Below are positions 55,448-64,000 of a stretch of 64,000 bases of DNA, one piece after another; within the stretch, counting starts at the first letter, position 1; the number at the start of each line of letters is the position of its first letter. Below the pieces are notes generated by a model. That model saw only the letters and a program-made list of their open reading frames with translations, had not been told where the DNA came from and did no database searches. The stretch is from JAJDFU01 sp964641965 (lineage in GTDB: Bacteria > Bacteroidota > Bacteroidia > Chitinophagales > Saprospiraceae). The position numbers and the translations under genes are program-made. The DNA lies in contig CAZXLD010000006.1 of NCBI GenBank assembly GCA_964641965.1, positions 1 to 64,000 on the forward strand. Reading direction: 5' to 3'.

Positions 55448-58444
55448 CTATTTAACAACCAGCTTACTTGTGAAGGTCTCCCCGGCCACCTGCATTCTCA
55501 GTTGGTAAAAACCCGTCGGAAGATTGCTCAACTCTATTTGCTCTGTCAGGCGTTGGATCGGATTGAGATACTGTTTAGCCCACACCTGCTGTCCGTTCAA
55601 ATTGAAAAGCTGTAGTCTGATGGCCTCGGGACTCTCCAGCTCAACAAACAAGGTAACCCAATCGGAGGCCGGATTTGGGAAGAGCTGAACTTGTTCTACG
55701 ATAGCAGGGCGGGTGGTCGAGGTGATATCGTCCGTTTGGGTAACCTCCAGGCAGAACTCCCCACTCGTGGGTACCCCTCCTGCATTAAAACCATCAACTA
55801 ACAGATAATAATTTTGCCCTTCTTGCGTCTCCAGAATCAAGTTCCCGGCTTCCGTGCCCCCTTCATTGCAATCCACAGCTTGCAGGTCTTGACAATCCAT
55901 TCCTGCATACATGGCTAATTGGGTATTGGATGCATAGGTGGCGGCATTGCAAGGGACCGTTTGAAACTGATAGCGTTGACCATCGCCCACAAAGCTGTAC
56001 CAAAGCGAATTGTCCAGGCTGTTTGGTGCATCCGCAAAACAATCTGTTCCGGTGAGAGGGTCGAAACTATCGGAGCCGGCATTGCGATTATCCTGCAAAG
56101 CAGATAACTGGGGAACCTCCATTGCTCCGCCCAATAAACCGGAAATATCGGTATTAAAGAAGCAGATGTCATTTGCCGCATTGGATTCAATACCTTGGAA
56201 AAAGATATCATCAACGAAATACCGATAATCCAGGTTGAAGGGAAAGAAATTAATGGAACCCAGTTGGTTGGTATTCCCTGCTGTACCGATACTGAAATCC
56301 CAGGCATAAACAGCTTTGCCATCAATGTAGAGTCGGGCCTGATTTTGGTCCAGGTCGAATACGTGGCGCACCTCAAACCAGGCCTCCTCCGGAAACGTAA
56401 ATTCAGTCAGTTCTGCTTCATCCGGGTTAATACGGAAATTTCCTACGCCGCCTTCAAAGAAAAAGACAACACCGGCAAAGTTGCCAAAGTCCTGGTCGTG
56501 CTGAATATTATAATAGGCTTTCTTTCCTCCAGGTTTATACATGCGCCAGCTCAATTCATAGGCCCCCTGGGTCTGATTCCCCAACAGCAGTAGAATATCT
56601 TGTCCGGAAATGGTGCCATCCACCAGCATAGCTTGCTCCCCGCTATTAGCGCCTCCTGAGATTACCAATCCTTCTGCAGAGTCGAAGAGGTTGGTCCAGT
56701 GGGTCGACTGAGGTCCAATTTCACCGAGGTTATAGGATTCGATATCATCACAGATTATCGTCGTTGCACTTCCGCAAGGAAATCCATTGCAAGCCTCGCA
56801 AGACCCAAAACAGACAATATCCACTTCCTGGTCGGAGAATCCCATCGTAGCCTGACGCGCGAGTAGAGGGGAGCCGAAAAAAGAAGTGGACTGCCCGCAG
56901 GCCCCGGGAACGGTTTCATATTGTTCTGCTGCACTTCCGTCTCCATTTACAAAGACATAGAAAACCTCGTCCAAGGATTTAACTGGTATGGAGGCTTCAT
57001 AGGTTGAATCGGGCATAGGGATCATAGGGGTTAGTTGTGGATCACTGTCTGCTGTTTTCCACAGCAGGGATACCTGCCCGGCCAGTTCCTCATTTAGGGC
57101 CAGCTCTTGCATGTCAACGGAAACAGTGAGTTGCTGCGCCCGGAAATCATTGCTTAATTGGATGGCCATGGTCTGCTCAGTCCCAATGTCTTCCAGTTGA
57201 ATCCAGTCATTATCCCTGGATCGGATCCAGGTTCTGCCTGGAAAGAATAGTTCTTCTGTTTTTCCAAGAAAGATGTTACTGTTCCCGGGATTGAAATGCG
57301 TCAACGCAAACAGATAAGTGCTACCTGGCGCGACGGGAAACCCGCCAGCTTCTTGTTCCAGGTCGAAAAAAACTTTACCAGGTGCGGACTCGGTAAGTGT
57401 AATTCTGTTGGATTCGGCCACTAAAGCGCCTGGTCGGTCATCCGTAAAAGCATAGACCTGGATTTGAACGTCTTCTCCGGGATTACCTCCTAGCAGCAGC
57501 GCGCTAACCACCCGGATCGTATCAGCCGCAAAAAAGTCGAATAACTGGCCTTGGGTTAGGTCAGCCAGGGTAACCTCTCCGAAACCCGGACTGGTAGCCC
57601 TGTCCATCGCATACGTTACCGAACTGACATCCAGGTCTACCCGAAGGGTATCGTTTCCGGCAAAGCCGTTGTTGCCTCCACTGATGATGTATTCGATTTC
57701 ATAGCTTCCTTCAACGGCACCATTCCAGGTGAATATGTTGACTTCCTGGGTAGAGTCTGCTTCCAAATTCGGAATACCGATACTGCCCTGGGTTACCGGC
57801 ATGCTATTGAAGTCCAATATCCTGGCTTGTATCGAAGCCCCTGACAAGGTGCCGGGACCGTTTGAGCGAATTCGTGCTGAAATAGGAATTCCTCCCTGGG
57901 CTTGTTGAATGGGGACTTGGGTGAACGGTACCCCGCCAATAGGGGATCCATCAGCTTGGGCCTGAGTAAAGCTGAGGGTCCAGGAAAAGGGATCGGTACT
58001 CCAGATGCCGGCCCATTCAACATAATAGGTCATTCCGGACCGCACAAAAAGTGCAGGAAGATTCGAGGCCAGGATGTTATTCTTATTGTTGGGGTTGAGG
58101 TCGGCATCGCAGGCATCATCACTTTCGCCGGCTAGCTCAAGACTGTCACATGTTCCGGTATGCACTCGCAAATAGGTATCCGAACCTCCTCCACAGGATG
58201 AAATGGATATTACTCCGTCGGCAGGGGCTGTAAATACGTACCAATCGGCAGACTTTTGATCGCCGAAAGTAAGCGTAGTTCCTGTTCCGGTTGCCGGTCC
58301 GTCAGCGATAAGGTTTAGGGTAACTTCTCCAGGAACGGAGAGTGGAAAGGCCACACTGCAGGAATCGCCTTGGGCCAACAAGGGGACTGTCCCTAATCCA
58401 GTACAAATGAAGAAAAGGGTGAGGGGTAAATTTTTGAAATTCAT
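55448..58444 (-). CDS. large secreted protein, T9SS type A sorted
   Basis: 998 residues. A signal peptide (1-25) precedes a pre-peptidase-like domain (about 26-165; DSCSVAFPLSVPGEV, GDQKSADWYVFTAPADGV). A CARDB-like domain (about 180-270) follows, then a concanavalin/LamG-like part (about 590-790; RMYKPGGKKAYYNIQHDQDF). A second pre-peptidase-like region (about 810-910) precedes the type A sorting tail (VQLFPNPASDWVTLFVEL and FNLNGQQVWAKQYL). No catalytic motif is seen. Possibly carbohydrate binding. It is adjacent to trehalase and aldose epimerase genes on the same strand. Confidence 0.88.
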   Translation of the reverse strand: MNFKNLPLTLFFICTGLGTVPLLAQGDSCSVAFPLSVPGEVTLNLIADGPATGTGTTLTFGDQKSADWYVFTAPADGVISISSCGGGSDTYLRVHTGTCDSLELAGESDDACDADLNPNNKNNILASNLPALFVRSGMTYYVEWAGIWSTDPFSWTLSFTQAQADGSPIGGVPFTQVPIQQAQGGIPISARIRSNGPGTLSGASIQARILDFNSMPVTQGSIGIPNLEADSTQEVNIFTWNGAVEGSYEIEYIISGGNNGFAGNDTLRVDLDVSSVTYAMDRATSPGFGEVTLADLTQGQLFDFFAADTIRVVSALLLGGNPGEDVQIQVYAFTDDRPGALVAESNRITLTESAPGKVFFDLEQEAGGFPVAPGSTYLFALTHFNPGNSNIFLGKTEELFFPGRTWIRSRDNDWIQLEDIGTEQTMAIQLSNDFRAQQLTVSVDMQELALNEELAGQVSLLWKTADSDPQLTPMIPMPDSTYEASIPVKSLDEVFYVFVNGDGSAAEQYETVPGACGQSTSFFGSPLLARQATMGFSDQEVDIVCFGSCEACNGFPCGSATTIICDDIESYNLGEIGPQSTHWTNLFDSAEGLVISGGANSGEQAMLVDGTISGQDILLLLGNQTQGAYELSWRMYKPGGKKAYYNIQHDQDFGNFAGVVFFFEGGVGNFRINPDEAELTEFTFPEEAWFEVRHVFDLDQNQARLYIDGKAVYAWDFSIGTAGNTNQLGSINFFPFNLDYRYFVDDIFFQGIESNAANDICFFNTDISGLLGGAMEVPQLSALQDNRNAGSDSFDPLTGTDCFADAPNSLDNSLWYSFVGDGQRYQFQTVPCNAATYASNTQLAMYAGMDCQDLQAVDCNEGGTEAGNLILETQEGQNYYLLVDGFNAGGVPTSGEFCLEVTQTDDITSTTRPAIVEQVQLFPNPASDWVTLFVELESPEAIRLQLFNLNGQQVWAKQYLNPIQRLTEQIELSNLPTGFYQLRMQVAGETFTSKLVVK

Positions 58445-58493
58445 GGAATTAAATTTGTTTATACGTCAATAGAGTAACGGATTTTTATTGAAG

Positions 58494-60080
58494 TTAATCT
58501 TCAGTAAGCAAGGTAAGTAGTACTCCATTTGTCCATCCAAAACCATCTTGCACCGGATATTCTCCTCCACCCGCTTCCAGGCTCATATCTTCCACATTAT
58601 ATTTTTCAACCATTTTTCCGGTATTCTGGTACACCCGCAAGTTGAGATTGACCCAACGCCTCTTTATCGTTTCAGCGAGTTCGGTCTGTCCGTAATTACG
58701 AAGCGCCTGTATGCTGACCCATTGCAAAGGAGCCCATCCGTTGGGTGCATCCCATTGTTGTCCGGTATGGCGTTGGGTGGTGAGCACCCCCCCAGGGCGA
58801 AGCAAGCTATCCTGCAAAGTCTGAGCAGCTATAGGCGCTTTGTCTTCCGACGCCATGCCAACAAAGAAAGGAAACATCCCCGCAGTGGAAAGAATGCCGG
58901 TGAAGGCCTCATCTTCCCAGTTGTAATCCTGGAAAAAACCAGTTTGTGCATCCCAGCAATAGTTGCTTAAAGCGGTTTGACGTTCTGCAGCCCGACGGTC
59001 CATTTCGTCGGCTCGTTCTATACGGTCGCTCAGCTCATAGGCATGAGCCAGTGTAGTTTCGAGCAAAAACAAGAGTGCATTCAGGTCTGCCGGAATGATG
59101 GACGTTGTCTCAATGGAGGCCAGCGTCTTTCCGTCGGCCAACCATCGACTGCTAAAATCCCAACCGGATTCGCAGGCAGACCGAATGTTGCGATACAAGG
59201 TCGTATCCGTCTGACTAGATTCTTCTGCTGTGACGAGGTCGTCTGCAAACATTTCAGTTCGCGGGGCATTTCGATTGTCCCAGTAGCGGTTCAGCCGGGT
59301 ACCGTCGGATAAAGCGACCACATGTTCGTAGGCGCTATTGACTTTCCCTTCCAGCTCAAACTCTCCCTCCATCCAAAAGGCATATTCGGATTCCAGTGCA
59401 CCCAGGTACTTTTGGTAGACCTCATTCGGATCGTCGGCCTGTTCAGCCAGCAGGTTGACCATAGCTGCAAAAAATGGAGGCTGGGATCGACTTAGAAAAT
59501 AGGTCCTGTTTCCATTGGGAATAAAGCCCACAGAGTCTATAAGGAAGGCAAAATTATCCACCATGTTTTCAATCAAATCTACCCGGCCGGAGGCGCGAAG
59601 ACCCAGCATGGTGAAGTAACTGTCCCAGTAATAAATTTCCCGAAACCGGCCTCCCGGTACTACATAAGGATTGGGCAATCCGATCAGCGTTCCACCATCC
59701 GGTTGGGACGGCTGCCGAGTCAAAACATCCCACAGATAGTTGATATGTTCCTCGGCAGAACGATTGAGGTCGCTTTCAAAGCCGGAAGCAATCTGGGGCG
59801 GCAGCTCGAAATATTGTTTCACAAATCCTTCCAAATCAAAATCCGCTTTGCCTTTTTCTGCTTGATAAGCCTTGCGAATATCAGTTGCAGAAGCTTTTGG
59901 CGTCGCATCGGCAAAGGTTTTGCCGTCGGGAAAAATCCGCTCCGTAGAAACTGAGCGGAATAACTCACCATAGGCTTCTTCGGGAATATTAGACGTGGAT
60001 GGAGCTTCCTCAGGAGTAGAAGGGTTGCATTGCCAGCAAAGAAAAGCCAACAAGAACGGGAGGAGATTCTTAATCATCAT
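58494..60080 (-). CDS. treA: trehalase (GH37), lipoprotein
   Basis: 528 residues from the ATG at 60080; a lipoprotein signal (MMIKNLLPFLLAFLCWQC) supports that start over one 8 codons upstream. Trehalase signature 1, PGGRFREIYYWDSYF, is near 143-157, signature 2, QWDAPNGWAPLQW, near 440-452, and the catalytic Asp lies in GWDFSSRW near 305. It cuts trehalose to two glucose in the periplasm. Neighbouring aldose epimerase and T9SS cargo genes suggest a sugar-handling cluster. Confidence 0.95.
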   Translation of the reverse strand: MMIKNLLPFLLAFLCWQCNPSTPEEAPSTSNIPEEAYGELFRSVSTERIFPDGKTFADATPKASATDIRKAYQAEKGKADFDLEGFVKQYFELPPQIASGFESDLNRSAEEHINYLWDVLTRQPSQPDGGTLIGLPNPYVVPGGRFREIYYWDSYFTMLGLRASGRVDLIENMVDNFAFLIDSVGFIPNGNRTYFLSRSQPPFFAAMVNLLAEQADDPNEVYQKYLGALESEYAFWMEGEFELEGKVNSAYEHVVALSDGTRLNRYWDNRNAPRTEMFADDLVTAEESSQTDTTLYRNIRSACESGWDFSSRWLADGKTLASIETTSIIPADLNALLFLLETTLAHAYELSDRIERADEMDRRAAERQTALSNYCWDAQTGFFQDYNWEDEAFTGILSTAGMFPFFVGMASEDKAPIAAQTLQDSLLRPGGVLTTQRHTGQQWDAPNGWAPLQWVSIQALRNYGQTELAETIKRRWVNLNLRVYQNTGKMVEKYNVEDMSLEAGGGEYPVQDGFGWTNGVLLTLLTED

Positions 60081-60121
60081 GGGTGTTTGATAGCTTCTTC
60101 GCAATAAAGCTAAAGAAAAAT

Positions 60122-61246
60122 TCAGGAGGTGCTAAAAAGAAGGGCAACCGAAGTGGCTGTCTGTTCCAACAGCTTGTGGGTACGGTCGAGTGACTCCTTA
60201 AGCGGCATGAGTTTATCTATGATAGAAAACGCAGATGTAAGGCCAAATTTTTTCCATGCTGATGGAGGGAGACCCAATTCGCCACAAAACGCAATGACTG
60301 GAACATCGTGCTCTTTTGCGACTGCAACAATCCTGGAAACCAATTTTCCTGAAAAACTGGTAGCATCCAGCCGCCCTTCACCTGTAATCACCAAATCAGC
60401 ATCCGGTAAAGCCTTCAAAAAGCCCGATTGTTCCATCAAAAACCGGGCCCCCGGTATTAGGTTGCCACCCAGGAAAGCCATTGCACCAGCACCGAGTCCT
60501 CCTGCAGCACCGGCTCCTGGGGTGGAGTCAATGGCCTTACCGAATTTATGCTCAAGTAATGTTGCAAACCGTTTTGTGCCTTGCTCCAATTGCTGAATAG
60601 CAGAGCCGTCTGCGCCTTTTTGTTGGGCAAAGGTGAAGGCAGCACCGGTTTCTCCGGTCAACGGTGTATCCACATCAGTCAATACAAGTACTTTTCTTGG
60701 ACAAGGAATCATAGAGGGGGCGACAATAGTGCTTACCTTAATCAAATTGGCACCTGAAGGAGCGATTGGGTTTTGATGCTCATCCAAAAATCGGAATCCC
60801 AACACTTCGGCCATGCCCATACCTACATCATGAGTGGCACTTCCACCCAGCCCCAGATAGAGGGTCTCTACCCCGAGCCTATGTAAATGCCGGATGAGAA
60901 TACCTGTGCCACGCGTATGGGTCTGGAGTGGGTTTCGTTCTTCCTGTCTCAACAGCTCCAACCCAGAAGCAGCTGCCATATCCAGGAAAGCAGTTTTGCG
61001 ATCCTGGCTCAGGCCGAAAGATGCCTGGATGGATCTACCTAATGGATCTTCAGCTTCCTGAGATTCCTCCCTTCCTTCGGTATATTTGGCTAGTAAGCTG
61101 GCGGTTCCTTCGCCGCCGTCACCCAATGGAAATTGTCGGATAATATGAGTTGGAGCTCCGAATCGCCAACCGGTAGCCAGGGCCCGGCAAACTGCCGGAG
61201 CATTAAGGGCGTCTTTGAACGAGTCAGCGGCGATTAAAATAGTCAT
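60122..61246 (-). CDS. glycerate kinase (GlxK/GarK family)
   Basis: 374 residues, the usual length. Motifs: LIAADSFKDALNAPAVCRAL at the start, GDGGEGTASLLAK near 43-55, GLGGSATHDVGMGMAEVLGF near 132-151, TDVDTPLTGE near 193, GAGAAGGLGAGAMAFLGG near 246-263 and ITGEGRLDATSFSGKLVSRI near 287-306. It phosphorylates glycerate, feeding glycolysis. It overlaps the MarR-type regulator by 4 bases, so that regulator and the kinase are made from one transcript. No glyoxylate genes are seen beside it. Confidence 0.95.
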   Translation of the reverse strand: MTILIAADSFKDALNAPAVCRALATGWRFGAPTHIIRQFPLGDGGEGTASLLAKYTEGREESQEAEDPLGRSIQASFGLSQDRKTAFLDMAAASGLELLRQEERNPLQTHTRGTGILIRHLHRLGVETLYLGLGGSATHDVGMGMAEVLGFRFLDEHQNPIAPSGANLIKVSTIVAPSMIPCPRKVLVLTDVDTPLTGETGAAFTFAQQKGADGSAIQQLEQGTKRFATLLEHKFGKAIDSTPGAGAAGGLGAGAMAFLGGNLIPGARFLMEQSGFLKALPDADLVITGEGRLDATSFSGKLVSRIVAVAKEHDVPVIAFCGELGLPPSAWKKFGLTSAFSIIDKLMPLKESLDRTHKLLEQTATSVALLFSTS

Positions 61247-61890
61247 CGGTCCAATTCCGGATATTTTGATATGATTTGGTCAAGGCTTTTATCCTGGTCT
61301 TCTTTCCAGATTTTGTGGTGAAAGTGCATTAATTTTCGGATACCTGCTACCGCTTTTGGCTTTTCCTCCTCCGTCAGGTTTCCTCCGATGATTTGGCCCA
61401 CCTTACCCATATTAGCCCAGACCTTCTCCAGCTCATGCTTCCCTTTATCCGTGATTTTAACCAATCGAGACCGTTTGTCCTTGGGCGACGGATAATCTTC
61501 TGCAAGACCTCGACGGATTAATCGCCGAATTACCTCCATACCGGAGGAAAACTCCAATACCTGTAGGTCAATTAATTCGGACTTGGTCAGGTTGTCATGC
61601 TCCAGCAGGTTTGCCAGAAAACCAAAATCAGTAAGGCCATTTAGCAGGGATCCTTCCAACGCTTTGCGGACATAATGGCGAGCATGTAAGTACAAGGTGC
61701 TAATCCCCGCAGCCAATTCTCCATCATAGGTTGCCAAAAAGGGCTGATCCTCATTTGGAGGCAATTGGAAGGGTTCGTCCCAGTATTTTTCATATATCCA
61801 CAGGGCAAAATCTCGGATGGGGCGTTCCCCCATTTCTTGTTCAAACTGCTCCAGGTCGGAAAATAAGGTATGGATTAAGGAATAATTCAT
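61243..61890 (-). CDS. MarR-family transcriptional regulator
   Basis: 215 residues, longer than the usual 140-150. The winged helix is at about 103-155, with LTKSELIDLQVLEFSSGMEV then IRRLIRRGLAEDYPSPKDKR and SRLVKITDKGKHEL. The extra N-terminal part (about 1-75, DFALWIYEKYWDEPF) and C-terminal helix LMHFHHKIWKED are typical of a Bacteroidota subgroup. It is 4 bases overlapped with glycerate kinase and divergent from a TonB-dependent receptor gene. A palindrome lies in the shared intergenic region. Confidence 0.9.
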   Translation of the reverse strand: MNYSLIHTLFSDLEQFEQEMGERPIRDFALWIYEKYWDEPFQLPPNEDQPFLATYDGELAAGISTLYLHARHYVRKALEGSLLNGLTDFGFLANLLEHDNLTKSELIDLQVLEFSSGMEVIRRLIRRGLAEDYPSPKDKRSRLVKITDKGKHELEKVWANMGKVGQIIGGNLTEEEKPKAVAGIRKLMHFHHKIWKEDQDKSLDQIISKYPELDR

Positions 61891-61915
61891 GGAAGTAGCA
61901 AAACAGAAGTAGGTT

Positions 61916-61933
61916 TAGTATGTTACCACACTA
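61916..61933. promoter_or_regulatory. candidate MarR operator
   Basis: TAGTATGTTACCACACTA, an 18-base near-palindrome (two mismatched pairs), 25 bases upstream of the marR ATG and 143 bases before the divergent receptor gene. Its shape fits MarR-type operators. Confidence 0.5.
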
Positions 61934-62076
61934 AAAATTGTTAAAAAATAGAAAATGGGTTTTCGGAAGTGATCCGTATCCACTTTCTGGTCGTATAGTC
62001 GCTGACGATATTCATTAATCTAAAGGAAACCTAATTGACGGGATCCTGTTCATTCATCCTAATTGTATCAATTACC

Positions 62077-64000
62077 ATGAAACTGCATTGCATTCTTTTC
62101 TTTTCCCTCCTGGCGGCTGTATCGCTTGCCCAAGCCCAAAACGGGAAGGTTATCGGGCAAGTTATTGACAATACTACAAATGAACCCATCGCCTTTGCCA
62201 ATGTGCTCGTGATGGGAACCGATTTCGGCACCACCACGGATCTGGATGGGGAGTTTGAAATTGTGGGATTGGAATCCGGGTTTTACGATGTGCGCGTTAC
62301 TTATATCGGTTATGATGAACAAACCCAGTTTGAAGTACAGGTCACCAATGCAAAGCCTGCCTTTCTGGACTTTCGGATGGAAGAATCAGCGACCCAATTG
62401 GAAGAAGTGGTAGTCAAAGCCCCTCCCTTTCGAAAGACCCCGGAGAGTCCATTATCCTTGCGCACGATCGGGGTGGCGGAGATCCAGCGTAACCCGGGTG
62501 GGAACCGGGATATCTCCAAAGTGCTGCAAGTGTTACCCGGGGTTACTTCTACGGCTTCCTTTCGAAATGACCTGATCATTCGGGGAGGCGCTCCAAATGA
62601 AAATCGATTCTTTCTGGATGGGGTAGAGGTGCCGACCATCAATCACTTTTCTACCCAAGGGGCTACAGGTGGACCGAATGGCTTGCTCAACGTTAATTTC
62701 ATTCGGGAGGTAGACTTCTACAGTTCGGCGTTCCCATCCACTCGGGGCAATGCGCTTAGTTCGGTGTTTAACTTCGATCAGCGGGATGGGCGTTCGGATC
62801 GGATTGGGGGTACTTTCCTGCTGAGTGGAACCGAAGCCGGTATCACTCTAGAGGGGCCCATAGGGGAAAAGGCTACATTTTTGGTATCAGCCCGTCGTTC
62901 GTATTTGCAATTGTTATTCCGGGCTTTACAGTTACCGTTTCTACCTACGTTTAACGACTTCCAGGCCAAAGTCAAATGGAAGCTGAATACAAAAAACGAG
63001 CTCACTTTTATCGGCTTGGGGGCGATCGATCAATTTGAGTTGAATACCGACGCTAATGAGACGGAGGAGCAACAGTTTCTCTTAAATACCATACCGGTTT
63101 CCCCACAGTGGAATTACACGACGGGTCTGGTGTACAAAAACTATGGTGATAAAGGGGTGTGGACCGTAGTGGCCAGCCGGAGCATGCTAAATGTGGAATC
63201 TGAAAAATATACTAATAATATCGAGGTGGACAGCAATCTGGTGTTGGATTATCAATCCCAGGAAATCGAGAATAAATTCCGCATTGAACGCAATCAGACC
63301 GTGTTTGGTACGTATAAATTGGTCTACGGAGGAGGCTATCAATATGTAAGGTATAACAACCGCACTTTCAACCGGATCTTTACCTCCTCAGGACCGGAAG
63401 ATATTCTGTTTAGTTCCGAATTTGATATGCATAAATATGCGTTTTTTGCGCAGATCAGTAACCGGTATTTTGGGGATAAGCTGGTGCTCTCAGCAGGTAT
63501 TCGATTTGATGGAAATACCTATTCGGATGAGATGAATAATCCGCTGGAACAGGCGTCGCCTCGATTCTCCCTTGCATACAACTTCACGGATCGCTTTTCC
63601 TTCAACTTCAATACCGGATTGTACTACCAGCTACCCCCCTTTACGATCCTGGGATACAAGGAGATCAATGATGCAGGGGAAGACGTGTTTGTCAACCGGG
63701 AAAACGGTATTCGATTTATTCGAAATTCCCATTTTGTGGCGGGTTTGGAATACAATACGCCTTTCAATGCCCGGATTACGATCGAGGGCTACTATAAAAG
63801 ATACCAAGATTACCCGTTCCTGCTCCGGGATAGTATTACCCTGGCCAACTTGGGGGGTGATTTTGGTGTAGTTGGAAATGAGCCTGCTGTACCACGTTCA
63901 GACGGCCGGACATACGGAATGGAGGTATTATTTCAACAGCGTTTGTTTAAAGGATGGTATGGGATTGTGTCTTACACCTTGGGCAGGAGCGAGTTCGAGG
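62077..64000 (+). CDS. TonB-dependent receptor (partial, runs off the window)
   Basis: 641 codons visible, no stop. From the ATG at 62077: signal peptide (1-20), a carboxypeptidase-regulatory-like domain (about 22-105; VIGQVIDNTTNEPIAFANVL, VRVTYIGYDEQTQFEV), a plug domain (about 125-240; KVLQVLPGVTSTASFRNDL, IIRGGAPNENRFFLDGVEVP) and then beta-barrel strands (LLSGTEAGITLEGPIGE, FLVSARRSYLQLLFRALQLP and onward). It lacks a SusD partner in view. Probably imports a scarce nutrient across the outer membrane. The MarR gene is divergent and a palindrome lies between them. Confidence 0.93.
   Translation, partial: MKLHCILFFSLLAAVSLAQAQNGKVIGQVIDNTTNEPIAFANVLVMGTDFGTTTDLDGEFEIVGLESGFYDVRVTYIGYDEQTQFEVQVTNAKPAFLDFRMEESATQLEEVVVKAPPFRKTPESPLSLRTIGVAEIQRNPGGNRDISKVLQVLPGVTSTASFRNDLIIRGGAPNENRFFLDGVEVPTINHFSTQGATGGPNGLLNVNFIREVDFYSSAFPSTRGNALSSVFNFDQRDGRSDRIGGTFLLSGTEAGITLEGPIGEKATFLVSARRSYLQLLFRALQLPFLPTFNDFQAKVKWKLNTKNELTFIGLGAIDQFELNTDANETEEQQFLLNTIPVSPQWNYTTGLVYKNYGDKGVWTVVASRSMLNVESEKYTNNIEVDSNLVLDYQSQEIENKFRIERNQTVFGTYKLVYGGGYQYVRYNNRTFNRIFTSSGPEDILFSSEFDMHKYAFFAQISNRYFGDKLVLSAGIRFDGNTYSDEMNNPLEQASPRFSLAYNFTDRFSFNFNTGLYYQLPPFTILGYKEINDAGEDVFVNRENGIRFIRNSHFVAGLEYNTPFNARITIEGYYKRYQDYPFLLRDSITLANLGGDFGVVGNEPAVPRSDGRTYGMEVLFQQRLFKGWYGIVSYTLGRSEFE

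Overview
The window comes from a Bacteroidota bacterium, most likely of the Saprospiria (Saprospiraceae/Lewinellaceae) type; that rank is inference. Direct support: promoter boxes of the form TAnnTTTG, an LpxC-FabZ fusion, type IX secretion C-terminal domains of both kinds (type A at 55448-58444, gliding-motility CHU_C/type B at 47516-52119), an OmpA/PD40 protein, a BlaI/BlaR1-TonB pair, a short RpoD lacking region 1.1, and many long intergenic stretches with degenerate short repeats.

Layout. 1-4062: lipid A operon on the minus strand (lpxD, lpxC-fabZ, lpxA, then an ABC ATPase), divergent from hemC-hemD and a small lipoprotein. 6209-10129: a two-module SLATT-like membrane protein, then a TPR-adenylate cyclase with a small exported protein. 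10130-12420: a broken phosphoinositide-phospholipase-C-like gene and an active-site-divergent glucose-6-phosphate dehydrogenase. 12439-14690: 5-oxoprolinase genes pxpA-B-C. 14857-18551: SnoaL-like protein, ECF-type sigma factor, GH3 glycosidase. 18552-21885: an accessory patch with a decayed ATPase copy, an IS3 remnant, an intact DUF4143 ATPase with paired palindromes, and an initiator tRNA gene split by a group I intron. 22086-30556: thiolase, OmpA protein, BlaI/BlaR1, GcvP. 30819-36549: Uma2 protein, caspase-like protein, glycine-rich exported protein, HldD, a membrane protein, MOSC protein, four-helix-bundle protein flanked by inverted repeats. 36655-47337: 2-oxoacid:ferredoxin oxidoreductase, a PD-(D/E)XK protein, START-like protein, RpoD, Lrp, CtpA, a degenerate YrdC/Sua5-like protein. 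47516-64000: two tandem giant adhesin-like proteins, rplS, an M1 peptidase, then a minus-strand group (MarR, glycerate kinase, trehalase, T9SS cargo, aldose epimerase), and a TonB-dependent receptor cut by the window end.

The most notable item is the tRNA-fMet(CAU) gene on the minus strand (21071-21801). Its two halves are perfect initiator-tRNA exons separated by 658 nt carrying recognisable group I core elements (P, Q, R, S) and a reading frame that closely resembles the PD-(D/E)XK homing endonucleases of tRNA group I introns. The endonuclease frame runs 149 codons without a frameshift but contains two UAG codons, so the intron looks intact while the homing enzyme looks freshly inactivated. 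Known relatives, from memory, are in cyanobacterial tRNA-fMet and proteobacterial tRNA-Ile; I do not know of a described case in Bacteroidota.

Most other genes are core metabolism or envelope functions. No rRNA, CRISPR array or complete mobile element was seen.
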